Of a stretch of 36,859 nt of DNA, positions 7,964-14,060 are shown one piece after another. Where the stretch lies: NCBI GenBank assembly GCA_964555065.1, contig CAZKRB010000027.1, forward strand, positions 1 to 36,859. The letters run 5' to 3'. Origin of the DNA: Syntrophus sp964555065. GTDB lineage: Bacteria; Desulfobacterota; Syntrophia; Syntrophales; Syntrophaceae. Within the stretch, counting starts at the first letter, position 1. Each line of letters starts with the position of its first letter. The notes under the pieces are model-generated. The model did not search any database and was not told the origin of the DNA. It worked only from the letters and a program-made list of their open reading frames with translations. A program made the translations under genes and the position numbers.

Positions 7964-8770
7964 CTAGGTCATGTTCGTGGTTGTCTGCATGATTTCACTT
8001 TCCGTCGTCATCACCTTGGCACAGGCTTCATAGGCCCGCTGCGCGATCACCAGGTCCGCCATTTCCGCCGCCATGTCCACATTGGACAATTCCAGCGCAC
8101 CGGAGGTGATGCTTCCATACTGACCGCTCCCGGCCGCCGCCACCTGAGCCGTTCCCGAAGCGCTGGTGCCGATGTAAAGACCGTCATTTACCTTGTTCAA
8201 TCCGTCCTTGCTGGAAAAAATGGCCAGAGCGAGCTGGAACAGATTGGTCACCGTACCGCTGGCATCGGTCCCGCTGACGACGCCGTCCTTATCGATGTCC
8301 GTTCTTAAGTAAGTGGTGGGTACAGTGATGTCCGTGGGAGTAGTGCCTCCGGCGATTAGATCATATCCCTGGACGGCCATTCCGTAATCATTCATGAGAG
8401 TTGCATCAGTGCCATCCACCTTGTACTGGAAACCGCCATCCCGGGTGTAGTAGGTGGCCGTCGTCCCCCCTGCCAATTCATCATTAACGATAAAGAACCC
8501 TTCGCCGGTAATGGCCAGGTCCGTGGTATTGCCCGTCGCAATCAGGTCGCCCTGCTCCCAGGAAGTCGAAGTCCCCAGGATCGAGACCCCCTTTCCCGCC
8601 ACCGGCGAGGTCGCCGAGTTCAAGGTCATGGTCTCGGTGAGCACTTCCTCGAAGGAAATGCCGTTGGACTTGTAGGCCGTTGTTTCCAGGTTCGCCATGT
8701 TATTGCTGATCTGTGAGATCTGGGTATGGAAGGCATTCAGTCCCGTCAGGGTCGTATAAAATGAACTCAT
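7964..8770 (-). CDS. flgE: Short FlgE/FlgG-type flagellar hook protein
   Basis: A 268-residue flagellar basal-body rod/hook family protein. N-terminus: YTTLTGLNAFHTQISQISNN, then MANLETTAYKSNG; centre: LAITGEGFFIV; C-terminus: SNVDMAAEMADLVIAQRAYE. FlgE usually exceeds 400 residues while FlgG is about 260, so by length it could be called FlgG-like, but its place directly after flgD points to the hook protein. Residues 158-169 read DIDKDGVVSGTD, an EF-hand/dockerin-like calcium loop that is unexpected here. The Shine-Dalgarno is GAGGAG, 7 bases before ATG. Export is through the flagellar type III apparatus. The family is certain, the paralogue assignment less so. Confidence 0.82.
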   Translation of the reverse strand: MSSFYTTLTGLNAFHTQISQISNNMANLETTAYKSNGISFEEVLTETMTLNSATSPVAGKGVSILGTSTSWEQGDLIATGNTTDLAITGEGFFIVNDELAGGTTATYYTRDGGFQYKVDGTDATLMNDYGMAVQGYDLIAGGTTPTDITVPTTYLRTDIDKDGVVSGTDASGTVTNLFQLALAIFSSKDGLNKVNDGLYIGTSASGTAQVAAAGSGQYGSITSGALELSNVDMAAEMADLVIAQRAYEACAKVMTTESEIMQTTTNMT

Positions 8771-8827
8771 CTTTTTTCTCCTCGCTTTATTTAAAGAAGG
8801 CTGATTAACCGGGGTGACGGCGCAGGG

Positions 8828-9238
8828 TTATGAAACCCCCGCCACGGCATCCAGCGCAATGGTCTCCCCTTCTTTCGTTACCAGAGAGGGAACGCCGTCC
8901 TTGTAAACCACGCCGGTGACCTGCGATGCTTTCTCGACCGAACTCCCCTCGTCGCCCGTTTTTCCAACATAGGTTATCGTCTTCCCCAGATAATCAACCG
9001 CCTGATTGTTGCGGAGGGTCTCCAGATACTTGTTGGTCTGGTCCTGCTGCGACACCTGGGTCAAGCTTGCGAATTGGGAAGCCATTTCGCTCGTGCTGAC
9101 CGGGTCCATGGGGTCCTGGTTTTCCAGTTCGGTCAGGAGAAGCTCCAGAAAATCCTCCGTTGCCATTTTGAAAGCGGAAGAGTTCGCCGTTGCCGATGTC
9201 GCTGTGGAACCGGTCGTACCTGTGACATTCGTGATCAT
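8828..9238 (-). CDS. flgD: Flagellar hook assembly (capping) protein FlgD
   Basis: A 136-residue FlgD, the hook cap scaffold needed to polymerise FlgE. The diagnostic N-terminal motif is FLELLLTELENQDPMDPV, followed by a Gln/Ser-rich helix (SQFASLTQVSQQDQTN). After about residue 85 there is a short beta-rich tail. The FlgD Ig-like/Tudor portion of longer homologues is reduced or missing, so this is a minimal form. The start is ATG 9238 behind AAAGGAGG. It is the first gene downstream of a consensus sigma-54 promoter and precedes the hook gene. Confidence 0.92.
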   Translation of the reverse strand: MITNVTGTTGSTATSATANSSAFKMATEDFLELLLTELENQDPMDPVSTSEMASQFASLTQVSQQDQTNKYLETLRNNQAVDYLGKTITYVGKTGDEGSSVEKASQVTGVVYKDGVPSLVTKEGETIALDAVAGVS

Positions 9239-9552
9239 GTTCGCCTCCTTTTGTTTTCACCAGGAAAGGCTGAAAGGAATCCGCCGAAGGCCTACCTATT
9301 GCTCTTCCTCGGTTCTTTCCCATAACCCTTCTGATGCCCATTCAGCAAAAGAAGTGCCAAAGAAATATTTATCGTTTTATTAGTTGCTTACACGAACGAT
9401 TCCGCTTTTTCAGGCCTGGCGATCGGGCATTGATCTCTGCCTGCCCGGTAAAAATTTCCCCTAAAGGCGCCTTTTTCCTCCCGCGATGCCGACTTAACGG
9501 GGTGGAACGGCAAAAGGGTTGATCATTTGCTTCAGAAGAGGAGGAAGAATTC
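9239..9552. other. Intergenic region upstream of flgD
   Basis: No gene is supported. It holds the sigma-54 promoter (9344-9359, minus strand). About 65-90 bases upstream of that promoter is an inverted repeat, CGGGCA (9424-9429) and TGCCCG (9442-9447), which lies at a suitable distance for an enhancer-binding protein of the FleQ/FlrC type. A 12-base palindrome AAAGGCGCCTTT lies near 9465-9476. Their functions are conjecture. Confidence 0.4.
9344..9359 (-). promoter_or_regulatory. Sigma-54 (RpoN) promoter for flgD-flgE-flgK-flgL
   Basis: On the minus strand the bases read TGGCAC-TTCTT-TTGCT, an exact match to TGGCAC-N5-TTGCW with the -24 GG and -12 GC correctly spaced. Initiation is predicted about 12 bases downstream, near 9332, giving a leader of roughly 94 bases to flgD. 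Confidence 0.85.
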
Positions 9553-10761
9553 TTATACAATCTGAGAGATCCGGTTATATTCATCGCGGGCTGTGTCCAT
9601 GGCATTCCCGTATACATCCGTGCCCTTGAATCGGAAAACCAGGTGAGAAAGGTCCAGCGTCCCGTCACCGGCCGCGTTCTGGGTAATCTTGAAGGTCACC
9701 TTGGCGGTCAGGGACTCGGGATCATAAGTCACCTTGGAAGGCATCGGATTCAGGCTGATCTCCGTTGACGGCGCCTTCATTCCCCAATTGTAGACACCCC
9801 CCGTAGACGTGCTGGTGGACCGGCGGATGCTCCAGTTGGCAATGTTCCGGACGGAGGAACCATCCATGCCCTTGTCGAAGATAAAGGTCATCGTATAATC
9901 CTGGCTCGCATTGGCCTGGACAAGAGATGCATTGAGGCTGGACACCTGGGTGCCCGGTCCGGAGGCAAGGTTGAGACTGGTGATATAGGCGGCGAGAAGC
10001 TTCGGTGCGGAATTCCGGTTGATCGCCTCCTGAAGATCCAGATAGGAATCCCCGTCCATCCCCGTTTCCTCGGCAAGAATATCCAACTCTTTCTCTGCCT
10101 TGTCGATGTTGCGCTGCTCGGCATAGAGCATTCCGAGCTCATAATGGGCGTTGGCAAACGCCTGCTCGATGCTCAGAGCCCTTTCAAGCTGCTTCCCCGC
10201 TTCGACGTACCTCCCTTCGGCTCGGTACACCTGGCCAAGGGCGTAATATCCGCCGGACTCCCTTGGGGACATCTGGATCACGCGCTTGAATTGCTCCTCG
10301 GCTTTATCGTACTGCCCTAAGGCAAGGTATCCCTGGCCCAGAGAGTAGAAATTTTTACTGGATGACACGTTTTTCCTCACGGCGGCGGAATACTCCTCCA
10401 GCGCCTCCTCTTTTTTGTCCTGCGAGAACAGAAGGTTTCCCAGGCTGAGGTTAAAGCTGTCGTCGGTCGGAAAAACCGCAATCGCCTGGCGATAGGTCTT
10501 GATCGCCTCCGCGGTGTCGCCGCTGCGCTCAAAGGCCGTTCCCATATAGGTGAGAGCATTGAGGGCATTATCCGAATAGGGGGAAAGGGAAAGGGTGAGT
10601 CTGAATTCCCGGACAGCCTTTTGATAATCCTTTGCCGTCAAGGCGTCGATGCCCCGTGACAGGGCCTGACCGGCGACATAATCCATCATGGCGCCCGTGG
10701 GTGTCGTTGAAGAAAAAAGCGCGTCGGCGGCGGTGGTTTCAGAAGAAGTTTTGATTTCCAT
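9553..10761 (-). CDS. TPR protein with C-terminal Ig-like domain, flagellar locus
   Basis: A 402-residue protein of unknown function. After a Ser/Thr-rich lead of about 40 residues come about five to six TPR units (examples: ALTAKDYQKAVREFRLTLSL, then GLGxYxxA-type repeats such as YLALGQYDKAEEQFKRVIQM). The last 140 residues form a beta-rich domain (FIFDKGMDGSSVRNIANWSI, later VTYDPESLTAKVTF) that resembles bacterial SbsA-type Ig-like domains. No signal peptide is seen. The frame stays open to an ATG at 10827, but that codon sits inside a hairpin and upstream of a sigma-28-like promoter whose predicted start falls at about 10762, so I chose ATG 10761; the message would then be leaderless. Sigma-28 control suggests a late, filament-stage role. 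Confidence 0.7.
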   Translation of the reverse strand: MEIKTSSETTAADALFSSTTPTGAMMDYVAGQALSRGIDALTAKDYQKAVREFRLTLSLSPYSDNALNALTYMGTAFERSGDTAEAIKTYRQAIAVFPTDDSFNLSLGNLLFSQDKKEEALEEYSAAVRKNVSSSKNFYSLGQGYLALGQYDKAEEQFKRVIQMSPRESGGYYALGQVYRAEGRYVEAGKQLERALSIEQAFANAHYELGMLYAEQRNIDKAEKELDILAEETGMDGDSYLDLQEAINRNSAPKLLAAYITSLNLASGPGTQVSSLNASLVQANASQDYTMTFIFDKGMDGSSVRNIANWSIRRSTSTSTGGVYNWGMKAPSTEISLNPMPSKVTYDPESLTAKVTFKITQNAAGDGTLDLSHLVFRFKGTDVYGNAMDTARDEYNRISQIV

Positions 10762-10768
10762 GACGTTA

Positions 10769-10795
10769 TGATCGGATGATTTCTGAAAAACTTGA
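10769..10795 (-). promoter_or_regulatory. Sigma-28 (FliA) type promoter for the TPR gene
   Basis: On the minus strand: TCAAGTTT, 11 bases, TCCGATCA. Compared with TAAAGTTT-N11-GCCGATAA, it matches 7 of 8 and 6 of 8 positions at the exact spacing; TCAAG is a known -35 variant for FliA. The predicted start is about 10762, next to the ATG at 10761. Confidence 0.6.
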
Positions 10796-10807
10796 GGGAT
10801 GAAATCA

Positions 10808-10831
10808 GGGGATGAGGCTTTTCTCATCCCC
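10808..10831 (-). terminator. Hairpin ending the flagellin-FlbT-FlaF unit
   Basis: A perfect 9-bp stem, GGGGATGAG / CTCATCCCC, with a 6-base loop, 55 bases after the flaF stop and just before the sigma-28-like promoter of the TPR gene. Only TGATTTC follows, so the U-tract is poor. Its position between two units suggests a terminator. Confidence 0.45.
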
Positions 10832-10886
10832 GGGGTGACGCTTGGAGCGGAGACAATCGCAATGTCGAACGGACAGCTGCGGGAGA

Positions 10887-11267
10887 TTATTCCCCTGCGT
10901 TGCCCCGAAGTCCCGCAGCCAGGTTCAAATTGATCTTGATCAGCATGTCCAGCTTCTCCGGCGCTGGAAAAGCCATGACTTCGAATATCTGCTTATCGAC
11001 GAAGAGGCTCAGCGACAACAGATCCCGCCTCAACTGGAGAGGCAGTGGATTGTCTTCCCTGGCAAGTTCCCCTTGAAGAATCGTCCAGATCCGCTGGTTC
11101 AATTCAAGAGCCGCCGACCGTTCCCCCTTTCGGTCATCAGAATCCCAGTTGACCTGGCATTTTCTAAGCTGCAGGGCTGCCCTGGTGAGAGCCAGCGCCT
11201 CGATCTCCCGACCGGACATGGCTTCTTTCTGGGCATTCCTGTAAACTTCAAGTTGAGCTGCGTACAC
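10887..11267 (-). CDS. flaF: Flagellar biosynthesis regulator FlaF
   Basis: A 126-residue cytoplasmic protein of the FlaF family, needed for flagellin synthesis or secretion in Caulobacter and relatives, where it opposes FlbT. Recognisable blocks are the N-terminal AAQLEVYRNAQKEAMSGREI, AALELNQRIWTILQGEL and NPLPLQLRRDLLSLSLFV, in the family's usual order and length. The start is GTG at 11267 behind AGGAGG with a 9-base spacer. It overlaps flbT by 20 bases, so the two are translationally coupled. FlaF is best known from Alphaproteobacteria, so its presence here is notable. Confidence 0.88.
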   Translation of the reverse strand: MYAAQLEVYRNAQKEAMSGREIEALALTRAALQLRKCQVNWDSDDRKGERSAALELNQRIWTILQGELAREDNPLPLQLRRDLLSLSLFVDKQIFEVMAFPAPEKLDMLIKINLNLAAGLRGNAGE

Positions 11268-11646
11268 GATCCAATACCTCCTGTTCGTAATCCATCAGTT
11301 TTCTGGCGGCCTTGAGGGCCTGATAATATTCGCTCTTCAGTAGATGCTCACTGATTGCGCTCACATGTTCGAGCGTGCTCGGTACAGCCTGGACCAGTTC
11401 CCGAACCAGGCTCCAGTAGGTCTTATGGTATTCGACCAGGTTCCCGCCATCGATGTACATCATCTGAATGGCCAGATAAATTTTGCTGCAGTAGGAAGTT
11501 GCTTCCTCCGCCCGTAGAATGTCTTTTTCCCGGAGAACCGTCGCCCGGTTTTCCAGGACAAATTCCGAGCGGTTTTTTCCGTTCTGAATGACCGCACCAT
11601 TGAGGATCAGTTTTTCCTGTGGCTTGAGGCTTATTTTCAGTGCCAT
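11248..11646 (-). CDS. flbT: Flagellin mRNA regulator FlbT
   Basis: A 132-residue FlbT. In Caulobacter FlbT binds the 5' leader of flagellin mRNA and promotes its decay until the hook is complete. The family signature is clear: MALKISLKPQEKLILNGAVI, EFVLENRATVLREKDIL, and a helical C-terminus (SEYYQALKAARKLMDYEQEV). I chose ATG 11646, where the conserved MALKI begins; a GGAGG lies 12 bases upstream, a longish spacer. A longer frame to 11781 would run inside the preceding gene. It is 7 bases after that gene and overlaps flaF by 20 bases. The target is probably the flagellin message encoded two genes upstream. Confidence 0.9.
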   Translation of the reverse strand: MALKISLKPQEKLILNGAVIQNGKNRSEFVLENRATVLREKDILRAEEATSYCSKIYLAIQMMYIDGGNLVEYHKTYWSLVRELVQAVPSTLEHVSAISEHLLKSEYYQALKAARKLMDYEQEVLDRVRSST

Positions 11647-11653
11647 GGGAGAT

Positions 11654-12145
11654 TCATGCCTCCGTTGACAAAATCGAGCCGGGTTGAAGTTCCGCCGGCG
11701 ATGCCTGTCCCGTTGCCAGCCATTGATCGCGTAAAGCAAAAAGCTTTCCCATGACCGCGGATATTTCCCCGTCCGTCGCATGATCCTTCAGGAAATTTCC
11801 AGAGATCGTGGACTTCAGGTTTTCATCGAGAGATGCCTGCACGATCGCTTCTTCGATTCCGCGGACCTTTTCGATGAGATTCAACCGTTGATAGGTCGCA
11901 ATCGGGAAAAAGGGGGGATATAAAACAACGCTCAGGTCCGACTCCAGGTCTCTCTGCAGATTATTGAACAGAGCAGTTATCTTTTCTGAATCCCCCGGGG
12001 AAGTTTCCTGCTTACCTGACAATGCAGTGCTGTGGATCGGCGCAGCCGCAGAAGCGGTTCCATCGGACCGGGCGGCATTGCCCTCAGCGGTGGTGTGGAC
12101 CGCGCTCAACTGTCCCGGTAAGGGATGGATGCTCTGGATATTCAT
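11654..12145 (-). CDS. Uncharacterised protein between flagellin and FlbT
   Basis: A 163-residue protein I do not recognise. The first 50 residues are low-complexity (Ala, Ser, Thr, Gly, Pro) and probably disordered. Residues 55-110 look helical and contain LQRDLESDLSVVLYPPFFP, then TYQRLNLIEKVRGIEEAIVQ. The last part (ISGNFLKDHATDGEISAVMGK) is also helical. No signal peptide or membrane segment. An AGGGGG Shine-Dalgarno precedes the ATG. It is 7 bases upstream of flbT and 78 bases after flagellin, so it is almost certainly co-expressed with them. A chaperone, adaptor or FlbT partner would fit, but this is guesswork. Confidence 0.72.
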   Translation of the reverse strand: MNIQSIHPLPGQLSAVHTTAEGNAARSDGTASAAAPIHSTALSGKQETSPGDSEKITALFNNLQRDLESDLSVVLYPPFFPIATYQRLNLIEKVRGIEEAIVQASLDENLKSTISGNFLKDHATDGEISAVMGKLFALRDQWLATGQASPAELQPGSILSTEA

Positions 12146-12164
12146 GACGCTGCCCCCTGATGGC

Positions 12165-12220
12165 GGAATTCCGAAGGGGAGGGATTTCCCTTCCCCTTCG
12201 GAATTCCACCCGTTACGGGT
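12165..12220 (-). other. Long stem-loop between flagellin and the downstream unit
   Basis: Arms at 12165-12183 and 12188-12207 pair over 19 of 20 positions around a 4-base ATTT loop, with one bulged base. Beside it ACCCG-TTA-CGGGT (12208-12220) forms a second small hairpin right after the flagellin stop. There is no T-run in the minus direction. Likely roles are partial termination or stabilisation of the flagellin mRNA, so that flagellin is made in excess over the downstream genes. Confidence 0.6.
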
Positions 12221-12223
12221 CGT

Positions 12224-13030
12224 TTAACCGAAGAGCTTCAGAACCGACTGGGCCGCCTGCGCCGAGAGGCTCAGAGCCGTGGTGGCCAGGGACTGGCGGG
12301 TCTGCAGCATCAGCATGTTGGCGCCTTCCTGGTTGGTATCGGCTGCGGTCAGCTTATCCGAACCTTCAGAAAGCGTGTTGACCATGTTCGTCGAAAAATC
12401 CTGACGGACCGTGATGATGCTCAGGTTGCTGGACAGAGTGGATGAGTTTGTCTTCAAAGTCTCCAGGGCTGTATCCAATTTCCCGATGGCCGCTTCCGCC
12501 GTAGCCGCGTCTGTAAAGGTTGCATCTAAAGCCAGGACACCGGCCGACTTTCCGTCGAATCCCGTCAACGTCAGTTCTGAATTTGTGCCACCGAATTTAA
12601 CAGTAAGATTACCTGAGGCTAAAAGATTTATCCCCTTGTAGCCGGAGTCTTCCGCGATCGTGTCAATCTGACCGAGCAGTTCTCCATACTGAGCTGCGAG
12701 AGCAGGAACCGCCGCTGTGTCCGCACTCATAGCGGATTCGGCAACACCTTTGGCCTGTTCAATCATGGAAGTGATCGCCGTGATCCCATTGTTGGCAGCT
12801 TTAATCGTCTGAATCGCCTGCCCCATAGCATCCTTCAAACCATCAAGTTTGGAAGCGCGGGAGTTCAGGGACTGGGAGGCAAAGAAGGAAACCGGGTTGT
12901 CGAGGGCGGAATTCACTTTCTTCCCGGTGGCCAGGCGTTCCTGGGTGCGGTTCAAAAGATTGGTGGTAGACTGCAGACTTAAAAGATTGGTCCTCATTCC
13001 GGAAGTTAAAGAAATGTCATTGATCGCCAT
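12224..13030 (-). CDS. fliC: Flagellin
   Basis: A 268-residue flagellin, the filament subunit, reduced to the D0/D1 core with only a short variable centre. The N-terminus holds SGMRTNLLSLQSTTNLLNRT and GKKVNSALDNPVSFFASQSL, the form typical of alphaproteobacterial flagellins. The C-terminus ends MLMLQTRQSLATTALSLSAQ, then AAQSVLKLFG. The start is ATG behind AAAGGAGA. It is the first gene of a minus-strand unit with the 163-residue protein, flbT and flaF. A sigma-28-like promoter lies upstream, leaving a leader of about 137 bases, where FlbT might bind. A long stem-loop follows the stop. Confidence 0.95.
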   Translation of the reverse strand: MAINDISLTSGMRTNLLSLQSTTNLLNRTQERLATGKKVNSALDNPVSFFASQSLNSRASKLDGLKDAMGQAIQTIKAANNGITAITSMIEQAKGVAESAMSADTAAVPALAAQYGELLGQIDTIAEDSGYKGINLLASGNLTVKFGGTNSELTLTGFDGKSAGVLALDATFTDAATAEAAIGKLDTALETLKTNSSTLSSNLSIITVRQDFSTNMVNTLSEGSDKLTAADTNQEGANMLMLQTRQSLATTALSLSAQAAQSVLKLFG

Positions 13031-13173
13031 GGTACATTCTCCTTTTCTAGGTTTTTTGTCGGCATTTCTTGCCGAAGTTTTGTTTGGTGCCTGAATCCTT
13101 TTTTTCGGGTGGAATCGGACAGTCTTTCTCTTGCTCCTCCTTTCTGACTGCCTGCTTTCTGCCTTTGTTTCTC

Positions 13174-13201
13174 TTATCGGCGATCGCGGGAACCAACTTT
13201 A
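13174..13201 (-). promoter_or_regulatory. Sigma-28 (FliA) type promoter for flagellin
   Basis: On the minus strand: TAAAGTTG, 12 bases, GCCGATAA. The -10 is a perfect match to the FliA consensus and the -35 matches 7 of 8; the spacer is one base longer than the usual 11. The predicted start near 13167 gives a leader of about 137 bases. Confidence 0.72.
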
Positions 13202-13222
13202 AAGAAAATTTCCGGATTTTTT

Positions 13223-13852
13223 ATGTCCGCAGGTTTTTATTTGAAGATGCCGGTGAAAAAATGTAAAAAATATCCCATGAACGGCATCGAAGTTATCGAC
13301 AGCGCCATGACCTTCGACGAGGCGGTTGCCGGCTGTCCGGCCCCGCAGGCAGTCGTCGCCGCCCTGCGCCTGATGAAGGTTTCCTACTTCGGCTTTGGCG
13401 GCAGGCTCCACGGGGGGCAGCTCCTGGTCCACGCCTCCCTCGAAGAGGACCTCCGCGAGCTTTTTGCCCTCATCCGTGAGGCGCGCTTCCCCCTGTATTC
13501 GGTCATCCCCATCGTCCGGTACGGCTGGTCGGACGATGCCTCCATGGCGGCCAACAATTCCTCGGCCTTCAATTACCGCTTCATCGCCGGGACGGAGCGC
13601 CTTTCCCGGCACGCAGCAGGGCTGGCCGTCGACCTCAATCCCTTCCAGAATCCCGTCATCTACGAGAACGGCGAGATTCAGCCTCCAGGGGCCCTATACA
13701 GGCCGGACACTCCGGGAACCCTGACGGAGGGCTCCCCTGTCGTTCAGGCTTTTCTCAGGCGGGGCTGGCACTGGGGCGGCCATTTCCAGCATCTCAGGGA
13801 CTATCACCACTTCGAGAAAGACGCGACCCCGTCCTTTCCGCTCCGCGCGTGA
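13223..13852 (+). CDS. M15 family D,D-carboxypeptidase-like peptidase
   Basis: A 209-residue zinc peptidase of the M15 family (VanY/endolysin-like group), which cleaves D-Ala or L-Ala-D-Glu bonds in peptidoglycan. The zinc site is SRHAAGLAVDLNPF (His130, Asp137) with the third ligand in DYHHFE (His195 or His196). No signal peptide is visible, so how it would reach the wall is unclear. The start is uncertain: ATG 13223, 13247 and 13280 are all in frame and none has a Shine-Dalgarno. The first 19 codons are AT-rich, so 13280 may be the true start. It is divergent from flagellin, the promoter regions adjoining. Confidence 0.8.
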   Translation: MSAGFYLKMPVKKCKKYPMNGIEVIDSAMTFDEAVAGCPAPQAVVAALRLMKVSYFGFGGRLHGGQLLVHASLEEDLRELFALIREARFPLYSVIPIVRYGWSDDASMAANNSSAFNYRFIAGTERLSRHAAGLAVDLNPFQNPVIYENGEIQPPGALYRPDTPGTLTEGSPVVQAFLRRGWHWGGHFQHLRDYHHFEKDATPSFPLRA

Positions 13853-14060
13853 CCGCGCCCCCTCGCCTCTGGTCCCGGCTTTCAATTGCCAATTACGGAA
13901 ATAACTGGTAAAAGCACTGTCATAATAGGATACTTTTTCAAGCCTGTCGCCTGAAAAAGCACCGATCCTCAGCAGTCCCCGGGCCGTCGTGCATGACCCT
14001 TTAAACGCCGCAGGAGGATGGAGGTAACGGATCGCAATCCCTGTCCGATGGAGGTAACGG
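13853..14060. other. Intergenic region with duplicated initiation site upstream of the Pat-type gene
   Basis: A 24-base segment carrying GATGGAGGTAACGGAT occurs twice, at 14017-14040 and 14047-14070, with a 30-base period. The second copy supplies the working Shine-Dalgarno and ATG of the downstream gene, while the first has ATC in place of ATG. An inverted repeat CTTTTTCA/TGAAAAAG spans 13933-13959. TTGCCA (13886-13891), 17 bases, TAAAAG is a weak promoter candidate. No gene is seen. Confidence 0.5.

Noticed and set aside
9334..9522. Small plus-strand frame upstream of flgD
   Set aside because: It covers the sigma-54 promoter and has no ribosome site or family resemblance.
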